Shown here: in pieces, positions 34,555 through 46,420 of the stretch
Numbering within the stretch: the first letter of the stretch is position 1
Layout of the letters: every line of letters begins with the position of its first letter
Assembly (NCBI GenBank): GCA_029990175.1
Contig: JARKIP010000022.1
Location: 24,526,001 to 24,590,000, forward strand
DNA: 64,000 bases
Reading direction: 5' to 3'
Source of the DNA: Petunia secreta
Lineage: Eukaryota; Streptophyta; Magnoliopsida; Solanales; Solanaceae
Translations under genes and position numbers: made by a program
Notes under the pieces: generated by a model
What the model was told of the DNA's origin: nothing
What the model saw: only the letters and a program-made list of their open reading frames with translations
The model's database searches: none

Positions 34555-34690
34555 TCAGGGGCAAAATAGTCCTTTTACAGACAGGGGATGAGATGGAAGG
34601 CATTTAGATAAAACATTTCAAAGTGGGGGCAATTTGCTAGTACCAGCGTTTAGGAAGTGCAGCGTTTAGGAAGGGCACCACGTGAATTTT
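34555..34690 (-). repeat. MULE terminal inverted repeat (right end of the large MULE DNA)
   Basis: Read on the minus strand, it gives TTCACGTGGTGCCCTTCC, then CGCTGGTACTAGCAAATTGCCCCCA, then AAAAGGACTATTTTGCCC. These match in order the left end of the small MULE at 44590-44710 (TTCACGCAGTGCCCTCCA, CACTGGTCTTACCAATTCGCCCCCA, AAAAGGACTATTTTGCCC). A pyrimidine-rich leader and the palindromes lie inside it. The 12-bp unit GCGTTTAGGAAG is repeated at 34645-34675. The exact terminal base and 9-bp TSD could not be fixed. Confidence 0.7.
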
Positions 34691-34981
34691 TTTTTGGATA
34701 ATTCAGCCTTCATCATTAGATTGGATCGTAGTGAAGAGACGAAACTTTGGCGTGCGTGAAAAAGAAGATGAAGCGTGTGGTAAAATACTATCAGTTGTAA
34801 GCAGATGCGTGAAATGCCAATTTTACACGAACATCCTATTAAAGCCATATAAAAGTTGAGGAAATCCTTTAGAAGGAATTAAATTTCATTTTTTTACAAA
34901 ACCTGGTTATGTAATTGAAACTTTTGAAATAAACTCCATTCAATAATATAAATACTTTAAACCTTAGAACTTATTCATAAA

Positions 34982-35012
34982 CTAGTTAGCTTATCCGCGC
35001 TTCGCGCTGTCT
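34982..35012 (-). mobile_element. Helitron 3' terminus (minus strand)
   Basis: On the minus strand GCGCGAAGCGCGG (hairpin) is followed by ATAAGCTAACTAG and then T. This is the Helitron 3' signature: a GC-rich hairpin about 10 bp before CTAG, with a T at the insertion site. The element should extend to the right. I could not find its 5' end, so only the terminus is annotated. Confidence 0.6.
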
Positions 35013-35791
35013 GAAATTCCTCTTTATATATTTAGTTAAAGTGTAATACATAAATTTTTAATTGAAATAATAGACGAATGTATAATCTAAGACATTCATA
35101 AATATTAAAAATCCAATATATAAGAAAAAATTATATGAAAAATTAACAAATAAATAAAGCAATGCCTACTCTATTGTAGTTCGATTAAAACAGTGATCTT
35201 GAGGAGTAATCCTTTATGAGAAGTTAATGCTTATTTGTAAAGAAAAAAAATATGTTTTACTATTCTCCTAAGTGATTGGCTTTGGAGGTCAATGCAACTA
35301 TTCATGATAATTGAGAGTTTTGGTCTTGTTAAGTCTTTACGTTCTTATTGAGATGATGTTCATATAGTACTTACTATTGAGAGTAATTTGTATTAGTAAC
35401 TATATTTAGAGAATTTTGGGATTTATAAACTATTGTAAACAAAAAAAGGAAAAAAATAAAAGAATAGATTTTGTCGTGTAAGAGAAGTGTCCCGTAACTT
35501 TTAGTCTTTTCTTCGTTGATAAGTTTTTTTTTTCAATGATTATTCTACTAATCGTGAATCTTAATTCTCTATAGGTTGGTAAAAATGTGAATAACACTCT
35601 TATATGCTATTTAAAGTTAAAAATAAAAGTAGTTGATTGATTTGAAGACTCGTCTCCCGTAAAATGAATAGAAGCTTGAACACCTGAAATAGAAATTTTT
35701 AAATGAGCACAAAAAATTAATGGAATGGGAACTGTTAAATGATTGTACTTAAAGACTTTTGAAATTTAAGAAAAATAAATGTAGAAAAATA
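35013..35791. other. AT-rich stretch without recognisable gene
   Basis: Probably body of the minus-strand Helitron whose 3' end is at 34982. No open frame or known repeat recognised. Confidence 0.4.
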
Positions 35792-36030
35792 CTCCCTCCG
35801 TTCCATTTTATGTGTCATAGTTTGACTCGGCACAAAGTTTAAGAAATAAAGAAAGACTTTTGAAATTTATGGTGTAAAATGAGACAAAGATGATTGTGTG
35901 GTTGTAAATCATTTCAGTAATGGCAAAACTATATTTTCGAAGTTAAATTGTTACCAAATTTAGAATGCTGTCATTTTTTTTGGAACAGACGAATAAAGAA
36001 ATGCTGCCACATAAATTGGAACGGAGAGAG
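35792..36030 (+). mobile_element. Stowaway MITE (Tc1/Mariner-type)
   Basis: 239 bp with terminal inverted repeats CTCCCTCCGTTCCA and (inverted) CTCTCTCCGTTCCA, flanked by TA on both sides (35790-35791, 36031-36032). The CTCCCTCCGT end and TA duplication define plant Stowaway elements. Confidence 0.93.
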
Positions 36031-36389
36031 TATTTTTTTTTTCCTATGAAGTGTCATGCCTGTCACCCTTGCTATATGACTACAACGTAGTAAGATAAGT
36101 ACATTGAGCAAAGATTTTCCTCAAGCCTAAAGCAATCATAGTAATTACAAAAAAAATAAATAAATAAATGATAAAGGTTAGGTAGTCTAGAAACTCGTCA
36201 ACTTGGAGCCTGTTTGGGTGGGCTTATAAGCAGTTTATTTTAAATAACTTATAAGTTATAAGTATAAGCCACTTTTAAGAAGTTAGAAAATTTAACTTCA
36301 CTTTTGGTTTTTTCAAGCACATAGGGGCTTATAAGCCCATAAATTTTTAAGTTACCAAATATTTACTAATGAACTTATAAACTTATAAG

Positions 36390-38366
36390 TAGGGGTGGGC
36401 ACGAAACCACAAAAATCGAAGAACCAAACCCAACCAAACTAATTCGGTAATTCAGATTCGGTACTTCGATTTTTCGGTTCGAATTCAATATTGTAAATTT
36501 CTAAAATTCGGTCTTCAATTCGGTTTTTTATTTCGGAGTAACCGATATTTCAAAATACCGAAGTACCGAATAAATTACATTGTACTGGTTACACTTTACT
36601 TAAGTAAGAGTTACACACATACCCAAATAATCCTAATTCCCTTCGCTGTAAACAAACAAACACTTCTCCTTCTCAGTTCTCCTCCCCGCCCTCGAGATCC
36701 AAAATTCTTCGTCGTCTCTACATCCAAGCTTCGTTTGCGTCACCGGCGTTTTTTGTCTCTAGATTCAGTCTTGATTTTTTTATTCAATCTCCTTTTTTTT
36801 TTTTTTTTTTTGTGTGTGTGAATCTGAAAACAATTTTAATAAACTTAAAATAATTTAAAGAATGAAGTTTTGTTGGTTAAAAGTTTTGTTGGAATGTTAA
36901 CCAGTTATCATACTCCCCTCCCCTATTTTTGTATTTCATAATGAAGGAACTTGTTTACACTTTTCATAAATTTGTTCACACTTATGCTGCTGTTACGCTG
37001 TAGCCTGCAGCTGTTAATTGTTACTGTTGTAGCTGCTATTATGCTGAAAATAAGACTATAATTTATTTTGGAGATGTTAATCTTCCTGGATCTGCTGCGT
37101 TTCAGTTTGCCGTCATGTGGATTGTGGAGTGTTTTCTATCTCAGTTTGAGATGTTAATTTGCATTATTACTATGTTGTCATTGTTGTATTTGGTTCTTTT
37201 ATAAGGATAAATATTTCAATTTGTAAAAGTGTTTGCTTTCATGGGTGTCAACGGTTTGATTCGATCGATTTTTTTATGAAATTTATACCATACTAATTTT
37301 TCAGTTACTTTATTGTGCATAACTAAAATAAGACTTTTCAAAACCGTCCCGTTCATGTTGGTTTTCTTTCGCTTCGGTTAATTTTCTGTAAATTTGTTTT
37401 TAGAACTCTGTGGTAGAGTCGTACCATTATTAAAATATGTCATTTTTATGTAAAATATCTATAAATTTAATATAACACATAAAATATGATTTAAGATAAT
37501 ATTGAATAAATAATGACTTTTAAATGGTCGTAACTAATATTTAAATACTCGACATATTTTCGTTCTCCAGTATCGAGCTACAAGTGATTGTCACTCTCTA
37601 TTAAGTAGATAATAGAACATGATACCACATACATGACATTGGTAAAATGTATTTATAAGGCAATTAATCAAAAGAACATTATTGTATAGTGATATAATAA
37701 AATCAATGAAGCAAAGACAAAAGTATTCTAAATAACATAAGTTGACAAATATTGATTAAATATAACTTAATAACTTGAATAGTAAAATATTAAGTATATG
37801 CTAAGAGAAATTCAAACGGGTAGAAAAATACTTGATATCTTGATCACTTAGTAGCTTTATATATGCTCAAGTTTATTAGTTGTACCAATTGATTTAGTTT
37901 CAACAAGATTATATTAGTACGGATGAGTTTTATAGTTTGCACTTTCGGTGCTAATTAGTATACGCAACGTTGTGTTTCTATCACCTCAAGGTCCAAGACC
38001 TCGACTAAAAATGTTTGCCTATATTATTTTTAGATTATATATATATATATATGACACCCCTACTTTCATCTATCATTTTTTAGGATCTCTGCTAGTACTG
38101 CTGCTTTTATGTTGTTGTACGCAGCTGTTCGGCTGCTATTACGCAGCTGTTGCGAATGATAAATTTGCTTGTTTGGCTTAATTTTTTTCGGGCTTGAAAC
38201 TTTGGTTTAAACTGAAAAATCGAAGTACCGAACTGAATACCGAATTAAAAAAACCGAACCGATGTATAAAAGTTACGATTTTTTCTACACTTTAAAAAAA
38301 TCGAATACCGAAATACCGATCAGAAGTTTCAAAAAACCGAAGCAAAGAACCAAACACCCACCCCTA
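36390..38366. mobile_element. hAT-like element inserted in the outer MITE
   Basis: Ends TAGGGGTGGG and CCCACCCCTA with an 8-bp near-duplication CTTATAAG (36382-36389)/CTAATAAG (38367-38374), seven of eight matching, as expected for hAT. Long diverged inverted arms rich in CCGAA/TTCGG lie inside both ends (about 36400-36570 and 38200-38345). The interior (about 36640-36780) is a pyrimidine- and CG-richer segment that looks like the leader of a lost gene. No transposase is recognised. Confidence 0.75.
37243..38062. mobile_element. Innermost hAT-like MITE
   Basis: Ends GGGTGTCA and TGACACCCCTA, flanked by CTTTCAT(G) at 37236-37243 and CTTTCAT(C) at 38063-38070. It is about 820 bp, AT-rich, with a (TA)n run at 38036-38052. 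Third level of the nest. Confidence 0.65.
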
Positions 38367-38406
38367 CTAATAAGCCACTTTTAAGCTCACCCAAATGGGC
38401 TCTTAA

Positions 38407-41376
38407 TCTATACTATATTAAAAGCACGAAGGCCCTTAGCAAATGTTGATTGAACTTTTTACCTTTTATTAAAAGATTGCACAGTAGACAAAATTGTCAT
38501 TTTACTATTTTTTTATATTTTATTTATTACATATATTTATTTTTATGTGTTTTAATCCAGTCTAGGTTTTTTAATTCAACTAGAATATTTTTTATGTGTT
38601 TTAATCCAGTCTAGGTTTTTTAATTCAACTAGAACATTATCGTTTAACTACAGCTGTGAACTTGAATCCTAAAGCTAATATACTATACTATACTAAACGT
38701 GGAAGAAATACAATATAATTCAAAGATCAATTGTACTTGGACATATATTTTTATTTATAAATTGAAATTAAAATAGTTAGTCACAAAATTGTAGAATAGT
38801 TTTCATTTTGCTTCTGGAAACTTACTGCCCACAAAAAATAAGAGACCTACCATATTTACATGTCTTTGTTAGTACTAGCTAAATACGTCAGTTATAGTTG
38901 TTATATTATATATACACAATTCCACCAAGATCGAAATTAAAGAACTCTGGATGTCATATTATACAAGTCGTCTTGTTCCTATGCTACATTACAGATGGTT
39001 GCTAGACCTCACATGTCATTAAAGAAAAATGGCTTTTAGTTGCGGCCAACAAAGCTGTATCATGTTACACAAAGGCTTTGCCATTGTCCCTCGGCTGAGA
39101 CCATGCTTAGATGGGTCATCGTAATTTTCATAGTCATGGCTTGTTGAGCGTGGTAACGTCAAATTAGCCACGACTGGTGCTCCGTCAGCCACAATTTTAA
39201 GGATGGCTAATTATTATTGAAGAAAGGAATTTAGACTTCAATTTTATTGTTTACCACAAGGGCTAAAACGCGTTGCAAAAAGATTGTTGAAGGTCATGAT
39301 ATTGATCTGCTAAAAGCTCAAAGCGAGCGGCTTTGCAACTATCCTGTTTTCTAATATAGTAGGTTTATATTTGACCCAAGATTAGTAACAATTGATCTAC
39401 TAAAAATTTAAAGTGAATGGCTTTTCTTTTGATATTTTCTCATACTATATTGATCGTTCTTACCTAATGCAGGTTTCAAGTAATCAAAATAGTTGACCTT
39501 GGAGTGGCAGTAGATTCAAGGTAACTTAGTACATTGTGTGCAATGAGAAGTTTAAAGTATTTTATGATAGACAATACACCTATCATCTATCTAAATCTAT
39601 ATTTTCTATACTAAACACGAAGGTCTTAGTGAAATGTTATTCGCCCTTTCTACCCTTAATAAGTGTCCTAGCATGTTGAGAAGTGGATTTAAAATTTAGG
39701 ATTTTGCATTGAAGAGAAGAAGCTAAGTAATCATTCATTTTACATACAGTTATATATATCAAACTGACAATGAACTTTTTCTATCTCTTTAGGAAGTATT
39801 TCATTGGATTATGTACAACCTTGGAGAGAACAAGATTTGAGGAATTATCATGTTTGCCTAGCTATCTTCAGCTTTGTTCTGCTCTTCCATCTATTTTGTT
39901 TTTTTTTTTCCGTTTGTTGTCTTTTGCGTGCATGGAGAGATATTTTCCTTGTTTTCACTTTTATATCAAGAAACTCCCGTAAATTTGATATCGCGACAAT
40001 GTTCATGTTGAAGATGATGGTTGCTAAATCAGGTATTTTAATTGTTCCATTACTAGAAGGCAGAGATATCACTACGTAAAATGTAGCGCTTACTGAATGT
40101 TTGCTAAGTGTTCTGTAAGTATATCATAAATTACATCATGTTTTTAACTCACCATTGATGAATCTAGCAGGTGGCTTTGAATTTAGGGTAAAATTTTTGC
40201 CTAAACATAGAACAACCGAGATATTGCCTAGACACTTTGGTCCTTGGATGAGCAGTATCCCATGTATTTCAAAGAATAAACTAAGACAAATGTTGCTTTA
40301 GTTTGCACCTTAAGAACAAAAAGGCCCATATGAGAAAGATTACTTATTAAGTAATAAAGTAGCTTTTACACAATCTTCTACTTAGTTTTTGGAAGTTGGA
40401 GTGAGTTGTTTTTGCTATTTTTACTTTTTGAAATAGTATAACAAGATTTTCATGCTTTAAGGTAGCCATGTATGACATAAGCATGGAAATAAATAGCTCC
40501 CACGAGAACTCATATAGGAGGAGGAGGATTTGTTAGAGCCTTGTACTTGAAGAGAGTCTTTAAACACATAGAGGAGGAGATAGAGTAGAAAACTTTTGAG
40601 TAAAAGATTCTATTGTATCTTAAAATGTGAAATGCAAATTAAAAATACTCCTTTCATGATATTGCATATAAAGATAAAGATATCATGTTTATATTTGACA
40701 TTTTTTATTTTTCCCTAATATTTTGGATTTTAGAGTTAACTAATACTATAAACATTCAAATACTATTCAAATATAAATTCTTTTGGTATTCAAAATCTCT
40801 AATACATTCCGCTAAACAACTAGAAGTTTATCAGTACAAAGAAAGGTGTCGATTCAAGGAATTTGTATATTCTTACAATTCTAAGTCCAATTCAATTAAT
40901 GAATTTGTATACAATTAAACTGTCTTTAGGGAGCAATTTGTTTAGCTTTAACAGCAACATATTACTTCTTTGTTTCATCTTTTTATTTTTGCATTGATTC
41001 ACGTTGTTTTCTTTCATTAATGCAGCCTTACCTTTTTTAATGAAAGGGTGATTGAACCAAGTATACGTTATATTATAACTTAAACATATATTTTCAAAAT
41101 GAATTCAAGTTATACACCTTAACAATATAACTTTTTATAAAACTTAATCTTATAAAATATGATCGGATAACTTCTATAATCGAAGCAAAATCATAAGTCA
41201 CAATAAGGTAACTAAGGTCTTTTGAGCAGCAAAATAATTTTTATTTATTTATTTACATATTCCTTAATTCCAAGGACTTACACATTTTTTTAATCTAATT
41301 TTATATTACTCATAAATGTTGCTTAGTAATATCTACCTGATAGAATACACGCGTGAAACGTGTACCCAAAAATTAG
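38407..41376 (+). mobile_element. Helitron 1 (non-autonomous)
   Basis: It starts after an A with TCTATACTATATTAAAAGCACGAAGG, a typical plant Helitron 5' end. It ends with a hairpin (ACACGCGTGAAACGTGT, about 41346-41362) and AAAAATTAG/T, a CTRR-like terminus with one change. It has no Rep or helicase coding. Inside, a second 5'-end-like sequence (TCTATACTAAACACGAAGGTCTTAGTGAAATG) begins near 39605, so part of the span may be another truncated or nested Helitron. Confidence 0.65.
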
Positions 41377-44069
41377 TACTATTATAAAAGCACGAAGGCC
41401 TTAGTGAAATGTCACTCGATTATTTTACCCTTTAAAATTATATTTTACCTTAGATAAAATTGTCACTTACTTATTTTCCTAAAATTTAGGGTTAGAAATT
41501 ATCTACTAAATATTTGCTTAATTGTGTGTACTTTGAATTGCACTAGAACTCTTGTTGCGCTAATATATAGAGTATAGACCAATCTATTCCTGATTATATT
41601 GGCCAAGGCAAGAATTCTAGCATAAAGATAACTCCGTTTGCCGACACAATGACTAATATTAGATATGCAATGTCTATTGCATGTGTTCATGTGATTCCTT
41701 TGATTACTTTGCTACTATTTGATGCTTTTTCAATTTTCTTTTTGCAGGTTCAAAACTTTTTAGATGTCTTCTTGTCTAGATCGTCCGTTCCTTAGGCACA
41801 ATGTGTAAAGATTATATACTAAGTTTTTTTGGTACTTAACACTTTAAAATCTTTATTTATGACTTAATACTTGCAACTTTTTCTCAGACGGTTTTATGCT
41901 AAAACATTTTTTTTGGGTCTAATTTTGGATGTAAGGATGAATATTGCTCAAAGGTGATCAATACACACCCAACTTGTAGGTACTTTTCTTTATATAATAT
42001 TGCCATTCTCGTGCTAATAATTTTTTTAATACTACTTATTAATTAAATTACTATGTATATACTCATGGAGTATAATTTATTTTGTTGTTTTTTTTTTCCA
42101 CAAGTATTATCTTATTCTAGAAAGGACTACTTAGAAGAAGTTCAGTATTCTAATTTTTTTAAGTTGGTATTATATTTCTGTGAGGACTATGCATGGGTGG
42201 GTGAGTGTACGATTTGGTATTCGAGATTGAATTTTTCAATATGGCTTTTACCAATCAATTTTCAGCTTACAGTTTTTCCTTGATGCTTTAGTTACTTGAT
42301 GTACATGTGTACTTTTTAAAGCTATAACCTTAAAATAAATAAAAATACATAATTGAAAACATGTAAAAATTTCGGTAGTTCTGATTGTGTATATGTCATC
42401 GTCCCAACATCTGAAGACAGTCTTTTGATTGATATTTTTTGTTGTCACCACTTTCCATAGCTACGCCAGCTTCATATTTATTCATAATGATAATGAGAAA
42501 ATATTTGATTAAAGGAGAGAAATACAAAAGATTACGTAGTCCAATGAAATTGTTTATATTTTTGTTCATTCGTTTTGAGGTGGAACGTCCAAGTGTTTGG
42601 GCTTAAAAAGGATACAAAGATGATCATCTTAAACGCTACTTTGTGAACATTGACATTTTTGTCACAAAGGAACTATGGAGTTTTTGGTGTTAACAATATT
42701 GTTCCATCTTGTTATAATTGCGCATATTACGAACCAAACTTATGTTGTCTTAGTAGTTTTAAAGAAGTGTAAAGGTCATATATACTAGGCTACAAACATA
42801 AACACAACTCATTTACTGAAATAACAATTAGAAGACTTATACGGGACAGAGTTTCCAGCCTACGAGGAGGAAAAATTCACTCCAATATTTATTACCATTT
42901 GATTTGATTTGTTTTAACAAAATTTTGAATGATTGTGCTTTTTGTGGGTTTCTTCTCTAATAATTATGTAGGCCTATATTCATGGTTGGTAAGGCATAGT
43001 CTAATATCACAGGAAGCCATCCTATGAGAATTAATAAAAAGAAGAAGAAGAAGAAGACTACATGCACTTGTTCAAGAACTCTAAGGGGTCGTTTCGTTGT
43101 TGTTCCTGGAGGGGTAATACCCGCACAAAGCTCGCATAAATTAGTGTAGCATTTGGTTGATTTTGAATCTCCGTATAAAAATTATACAACATTTGATTGT
43201 GCTTTTTCATTTTCTGCATAGCTAATACCCACATAAGTTATGCAGGAATCTATGTATTAATAAGGGGGTAAAGATATAATTAGTAATGTAGATATTAGTA
43301 ATGCAGATATTAAAATTTAAAATGACAAAAATAATCCTCATATAAATAAGAACATTTATGGAGTAACTAAATATTTCAAATTATAACATTGTATATTAAT
43401 TTATAATATATTAATGATTCAAGAAATAGTCCATACATAATAATATCTACATAGTTAATACCGACATTACTAATTCCAACATTACTAATACCTGCATTAA
43501 TAATCCCCACATTGCTAATACCGCATTACTAATCCTCACATTACTAATATATACATTACTACTACCTGCAAAAATTAATATTTATGATAACAACTCCTAT
43601 AATATGCTCAAAATATTAGACATTTTTCATTAATTAAAAGGACTTACTTCATTAAGCTGTGAAGTATAACGGTAAAGTATAAATGCCTAAGGATGTTACT
43701 CAACTTTAGCAATTCAAGTTTTGCCTCTTTCAATTTTTTTAGAATTAGTTTAAATATTTTCTTATCAAAATAGATAATAAGCAATTTACTATATATATAT
43801 ACAAAAATATGCAGATGAACAGTGATATATCTTACTTTATACAAGTGCATAAATATTTTGCGATGGCTTAACAAATTTGTTATTTTGACATGTTCTACAA
43901 TGTTTTATCAATCAATAAAACCTCTTTAGTCCATTATGAAAATTAAATTTATGTAACTTTTAAACGACTATGTTATTTCCTTTGGTAATGCTATATTCAT
44001 TCATTGTTTTGACATATACGATTTTTTTAAAGTGAAATAACACGTGCAACGCACGTACGCCAAAACTAG
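41377..44069 (+). mobile_element. Helitron 2 (non-autonomous), head-to-tail with Helitron 1
   Basis: It begins at once after the previous terminus with TACTATTATAAAAGCACGAAGGCCTTAGTG. It ends with a perfect hairpin ACGTGCAACGCACGT (44042-44056) followed by CAAAACTAG and T. The 5' end lost the leading TC. It contains a MITE-like start near 43084 (GGGGTCGTTTCGTTG) followed by short TAATACC/ACATTACTAAT repeats (43440-43570). Confidence 0.7.
43440..43575. repeat. Short-period repeats (ACATTACTAATACC type)
   Basis: About eight imperfect units such as ACATTACTAATACCTGC with a 14-18 bp period, probably part of a decayed MITE that starts near 43084. Confidence 0.6.
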
Positions 44070-44587
44070 TATTCTCTAAGTTTCTTAACGATATACTTCA
44101 GACTACAAAAGTAAAAGAGAAAGAAATTAAAAGTAAAATGAAGGCAAACTAAGATAATAATATTATACATTTCTCAATGTTGTAAACTCAATTATACTTT
44201 CAAGCTCCCAAAAAAAATACTTAATTATGAAAGTTTAAGGTAACAATTCTCCACTTTTTTTTAATGTTCAAAAGTCAATTCTATTCTCAAAGTGCACAAT
44301 GAATTACATAAGTTGTTTTGGCATCGTAACCATTTCCTCTGTCAACCCATGTATTTTCTAAGCAAACTATTTAAAAGTTTAGCTCCAAGAAATTAATCTC
44401 ACGCAGCTTTCTCTTTGAAATGATTCAAATTCATGTATTTTAAAATAAATCATAAGAACCACAAAGCAAATTTGAATAATTTCATGTAGCGTAAAAACTT
44501 TTTTTTTTTTTAAAAAAGAAATCATTATTTTATTTCCCATCTTTGCCTTCCTTTTCCTGATAGAATTCATTAGTTGCGGAACAAAAA
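44070..44587. other. AT-rich intergenic stretch
   Basis: No gene, RNA or repeat signature recognised between the Helitron 2 end and the small MULE. Confidence 0.5.
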
Positions 44588-46420
44588 TTTTCACGCAGTG
44601 CCCTCCACAAGCACTGGTCTTACCAATTCGCCCCCACATTCAAATATTTTAAATAAATGTCCTCCAAATAACCCTTCACTATGCAAAAGGACTATTTTGC
44701 CCTGCCTAAACCCAATTCACATGGAATAGTCTCCTTCTCTCTTTCCTCCTTCATTTCCTTTTCTTCTTCCTCCTTCCTTTCATTCTTTCTTTTTTTGTGT
44801 CCTAGAGAGATTTAGGAAATCTGTAAAAGTTTTATTTTTTTTTAATTTGTATTATAATGTAATTTTTAGTTTACCTAATCCTTTATTTGTATTTATTTTT
44901 TTCTATATTTTTTTTGGTAACTATTTTCTATACACTTATCTGTAAGTTTTTTCCATTTTGATTGATGATCATTGAATTAAATTTGACGTTCCTATGATTT
45001 TTTTTTACTTCTTATGCTTGATTAAGATGATTTTAAGGTTCTTATTGGCAATAGCAATTAGATATTGTTGTTGCTCATTGCAGAGACTTTCTCTGCAAAT
45101 AGCCTCTATTGCACATAGATTAAAATCTTGGCTATTGCAAAGACTTGAAGAGACTTTCTCTGCAAGTTGCCTATTGCATAGAGCTTAAAGTTTTGGTTAT
45201 TGCCAATACTTGCAGAGACTTTGTATGCAGGTTGCCTATTGCACCAGATCGTAAAGTATTGGCAAATGCCAATACTTTTAGAGACTTCCCCTACAAGTTG
45301 CCTCCTTCCACCCGACCTTAAAGTGTTGGCTATTGCCAAAAGTTGCAGAGAATTTGGTAACATCACTTGGGTGGTGTTACCATTGATAAAAGAAGTTGGT
45401 TTCTTGATTTGTCCAGTGATAAGTTGACCATTAATGAAGAAGTTCGTAACTTTCTTTCAATCTTGTTTTTATTTTTCTTGTATTGGATTCCACTTTGATT
45501 TCTAGTTATGGCGCCCATTGCACCAGAACTTGAACTCTTGGCAATAACCAAGACTTGCGGAGACTTTCTCGCAAATTACCCAATGCAACAACGCTTGAAG
45601 TCTTGGCAATTGCCAAGAAGTCTATGCAAGGTGCCCATTATACCAGAGCTTGAACTCTTGGCAATAGCCAGGACTTGAAGAGGCTTTCTCTGCAAATTAC
45701 TCACTGCAACAGGGGTTGAAGTCTTGACAATTGCCAAGAAGCCTGTGCAAGGTACCCATTGAACCAGAGCTTGAACTCTTGGAAATAGCCAAGACTTGCA
45801 CAGACTTTCTCTGCAAATTGGCCACTACAACAGGGCTTGAAGTCTTGACAATTGCCAAGAAGTCTTTGTAAGGTGCCCATTACACCAAAGCTTAAAATCT
45901 TGGCTTTGCAGAGACTTTTTTTTGCAAGTTGGCCACTACAATAAAGCTTGAAGTCTTGGCAATTGCAAGGGAAGTCTGTGTAAGGTACCATTACACCAAA
46001 ACTTAAACTCTTTGCATAGCCAAGACTTGTAGAGACAAGTTGCCCATTGCAACAGGGCTTAAAGTTTTCGCAATTGCCAAGAAGTCTGTACAAGATGCCC
46101 ATTGCCAAGAAGTTTGTGTAAGATACCTATTTTCATAGATTTTCTACAAGGTTATCTAAATGAATGTAAGAGAGTAGGAATTTGAAGGAATCTAACCTTG
46201 AATCTTCGTTTCAATGGAGGAGTCTGTAAAAGTTGAAGGTTTTAAAGGTTTAGAGATTGTTTGAATGGAGAAAAGGAAGGGGAGAATAGTGTGGGTCTTT
46301 TTATTAGTTGTGAGGAGTATTTTCGTCTGCAATAAGTTTCATTAAATTAAAGGAGGGCAATTTTGCTAAACCACTGTTATTGAGGGTATTTTGGCAAACC
46401 ATTGCTTCCCGTGTCATACT
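44588..46420. mobile_element. Small non-autonomous MULE filled with phased palindromes
   Basis: The left end (about 44590-44710: CAGTGCCCTCCACAAGCACTGGTCTTACC...CGCCCCC) and the inverted right end (about 46335-46410: ACCCTCAATAACAGTGGTTTAGCAAAATTGCCC on the minus strand) are diverged inverted repeats. Both resemble the end at 34555-34690. A pyrimidine-rich stretch lies just inside the left end (44730-44795). The body has no coding sequence and is dominated by the palindromic array. Boundaries are approximate because the 9-bp duplication is not evident. Confidence 0.72.
45048..46108. repeat. Palindrome block G (array with 65/55-bp alternation)
   Basis: At least 16 copies. From 45537 the starts are 45537, 45602, 45657, 45723, 45778, 45844, 45899, 45955, 46010 and 46067, with spacings 65, 55, 66, 55, 66, 55, 56, 55 and 57 bp. 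This is a higher-order unit of about 120 bp containing two palindromes, CTTGGCAATAGCCAAGACTTG and CTTGACAATTGCCAAGAAG. Flanking words (GCCCATT, CACCAGAGCTTGAA, CAACAGGGCTTGAAGT) recur with the same period. Confidence 0.9.

Larger units (their letters stand above)
36205..38402. mobile_element. Outer MITE with GAGCCTGTTTGGGTGGGCTTATAAG ends, split by hAT insertions
   Basis: The left end GAGCCTGTTTGGGTGGGC is matched in inverted form at the right end (GCTCACCCAAATGGGCTC, about 38385-38402). TTATAAG-rich sub-terminal sequence lies on both sides (about 36222-36389 and 38367-38395). No clear TSD. It ends directly next to a Helitron start. Confidence 0.6.

Noticed and set aside
36640..36780. Pyrimidine- and CG-rich segment as the first exon of a host gene
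   Set aside because: It lies inside a TSD-flanked hAT-like element and no exon-length frame with known homology follows; kept only as a possible captured segment.
39804..40079. Open frame of 91 residues as a possible gene
   Set aside because: No recognisable domain or coding bias; it overlaps another frame and lies within a Helitron body.
45701..46108. Minus-strand open frame of 135 residues in the small MULE
   Set aside because: The repeating translation (for example LLGNCQDFKPCCSGQ) merely reflects the 120-bp tandem unit; no evidence of expression or domain.
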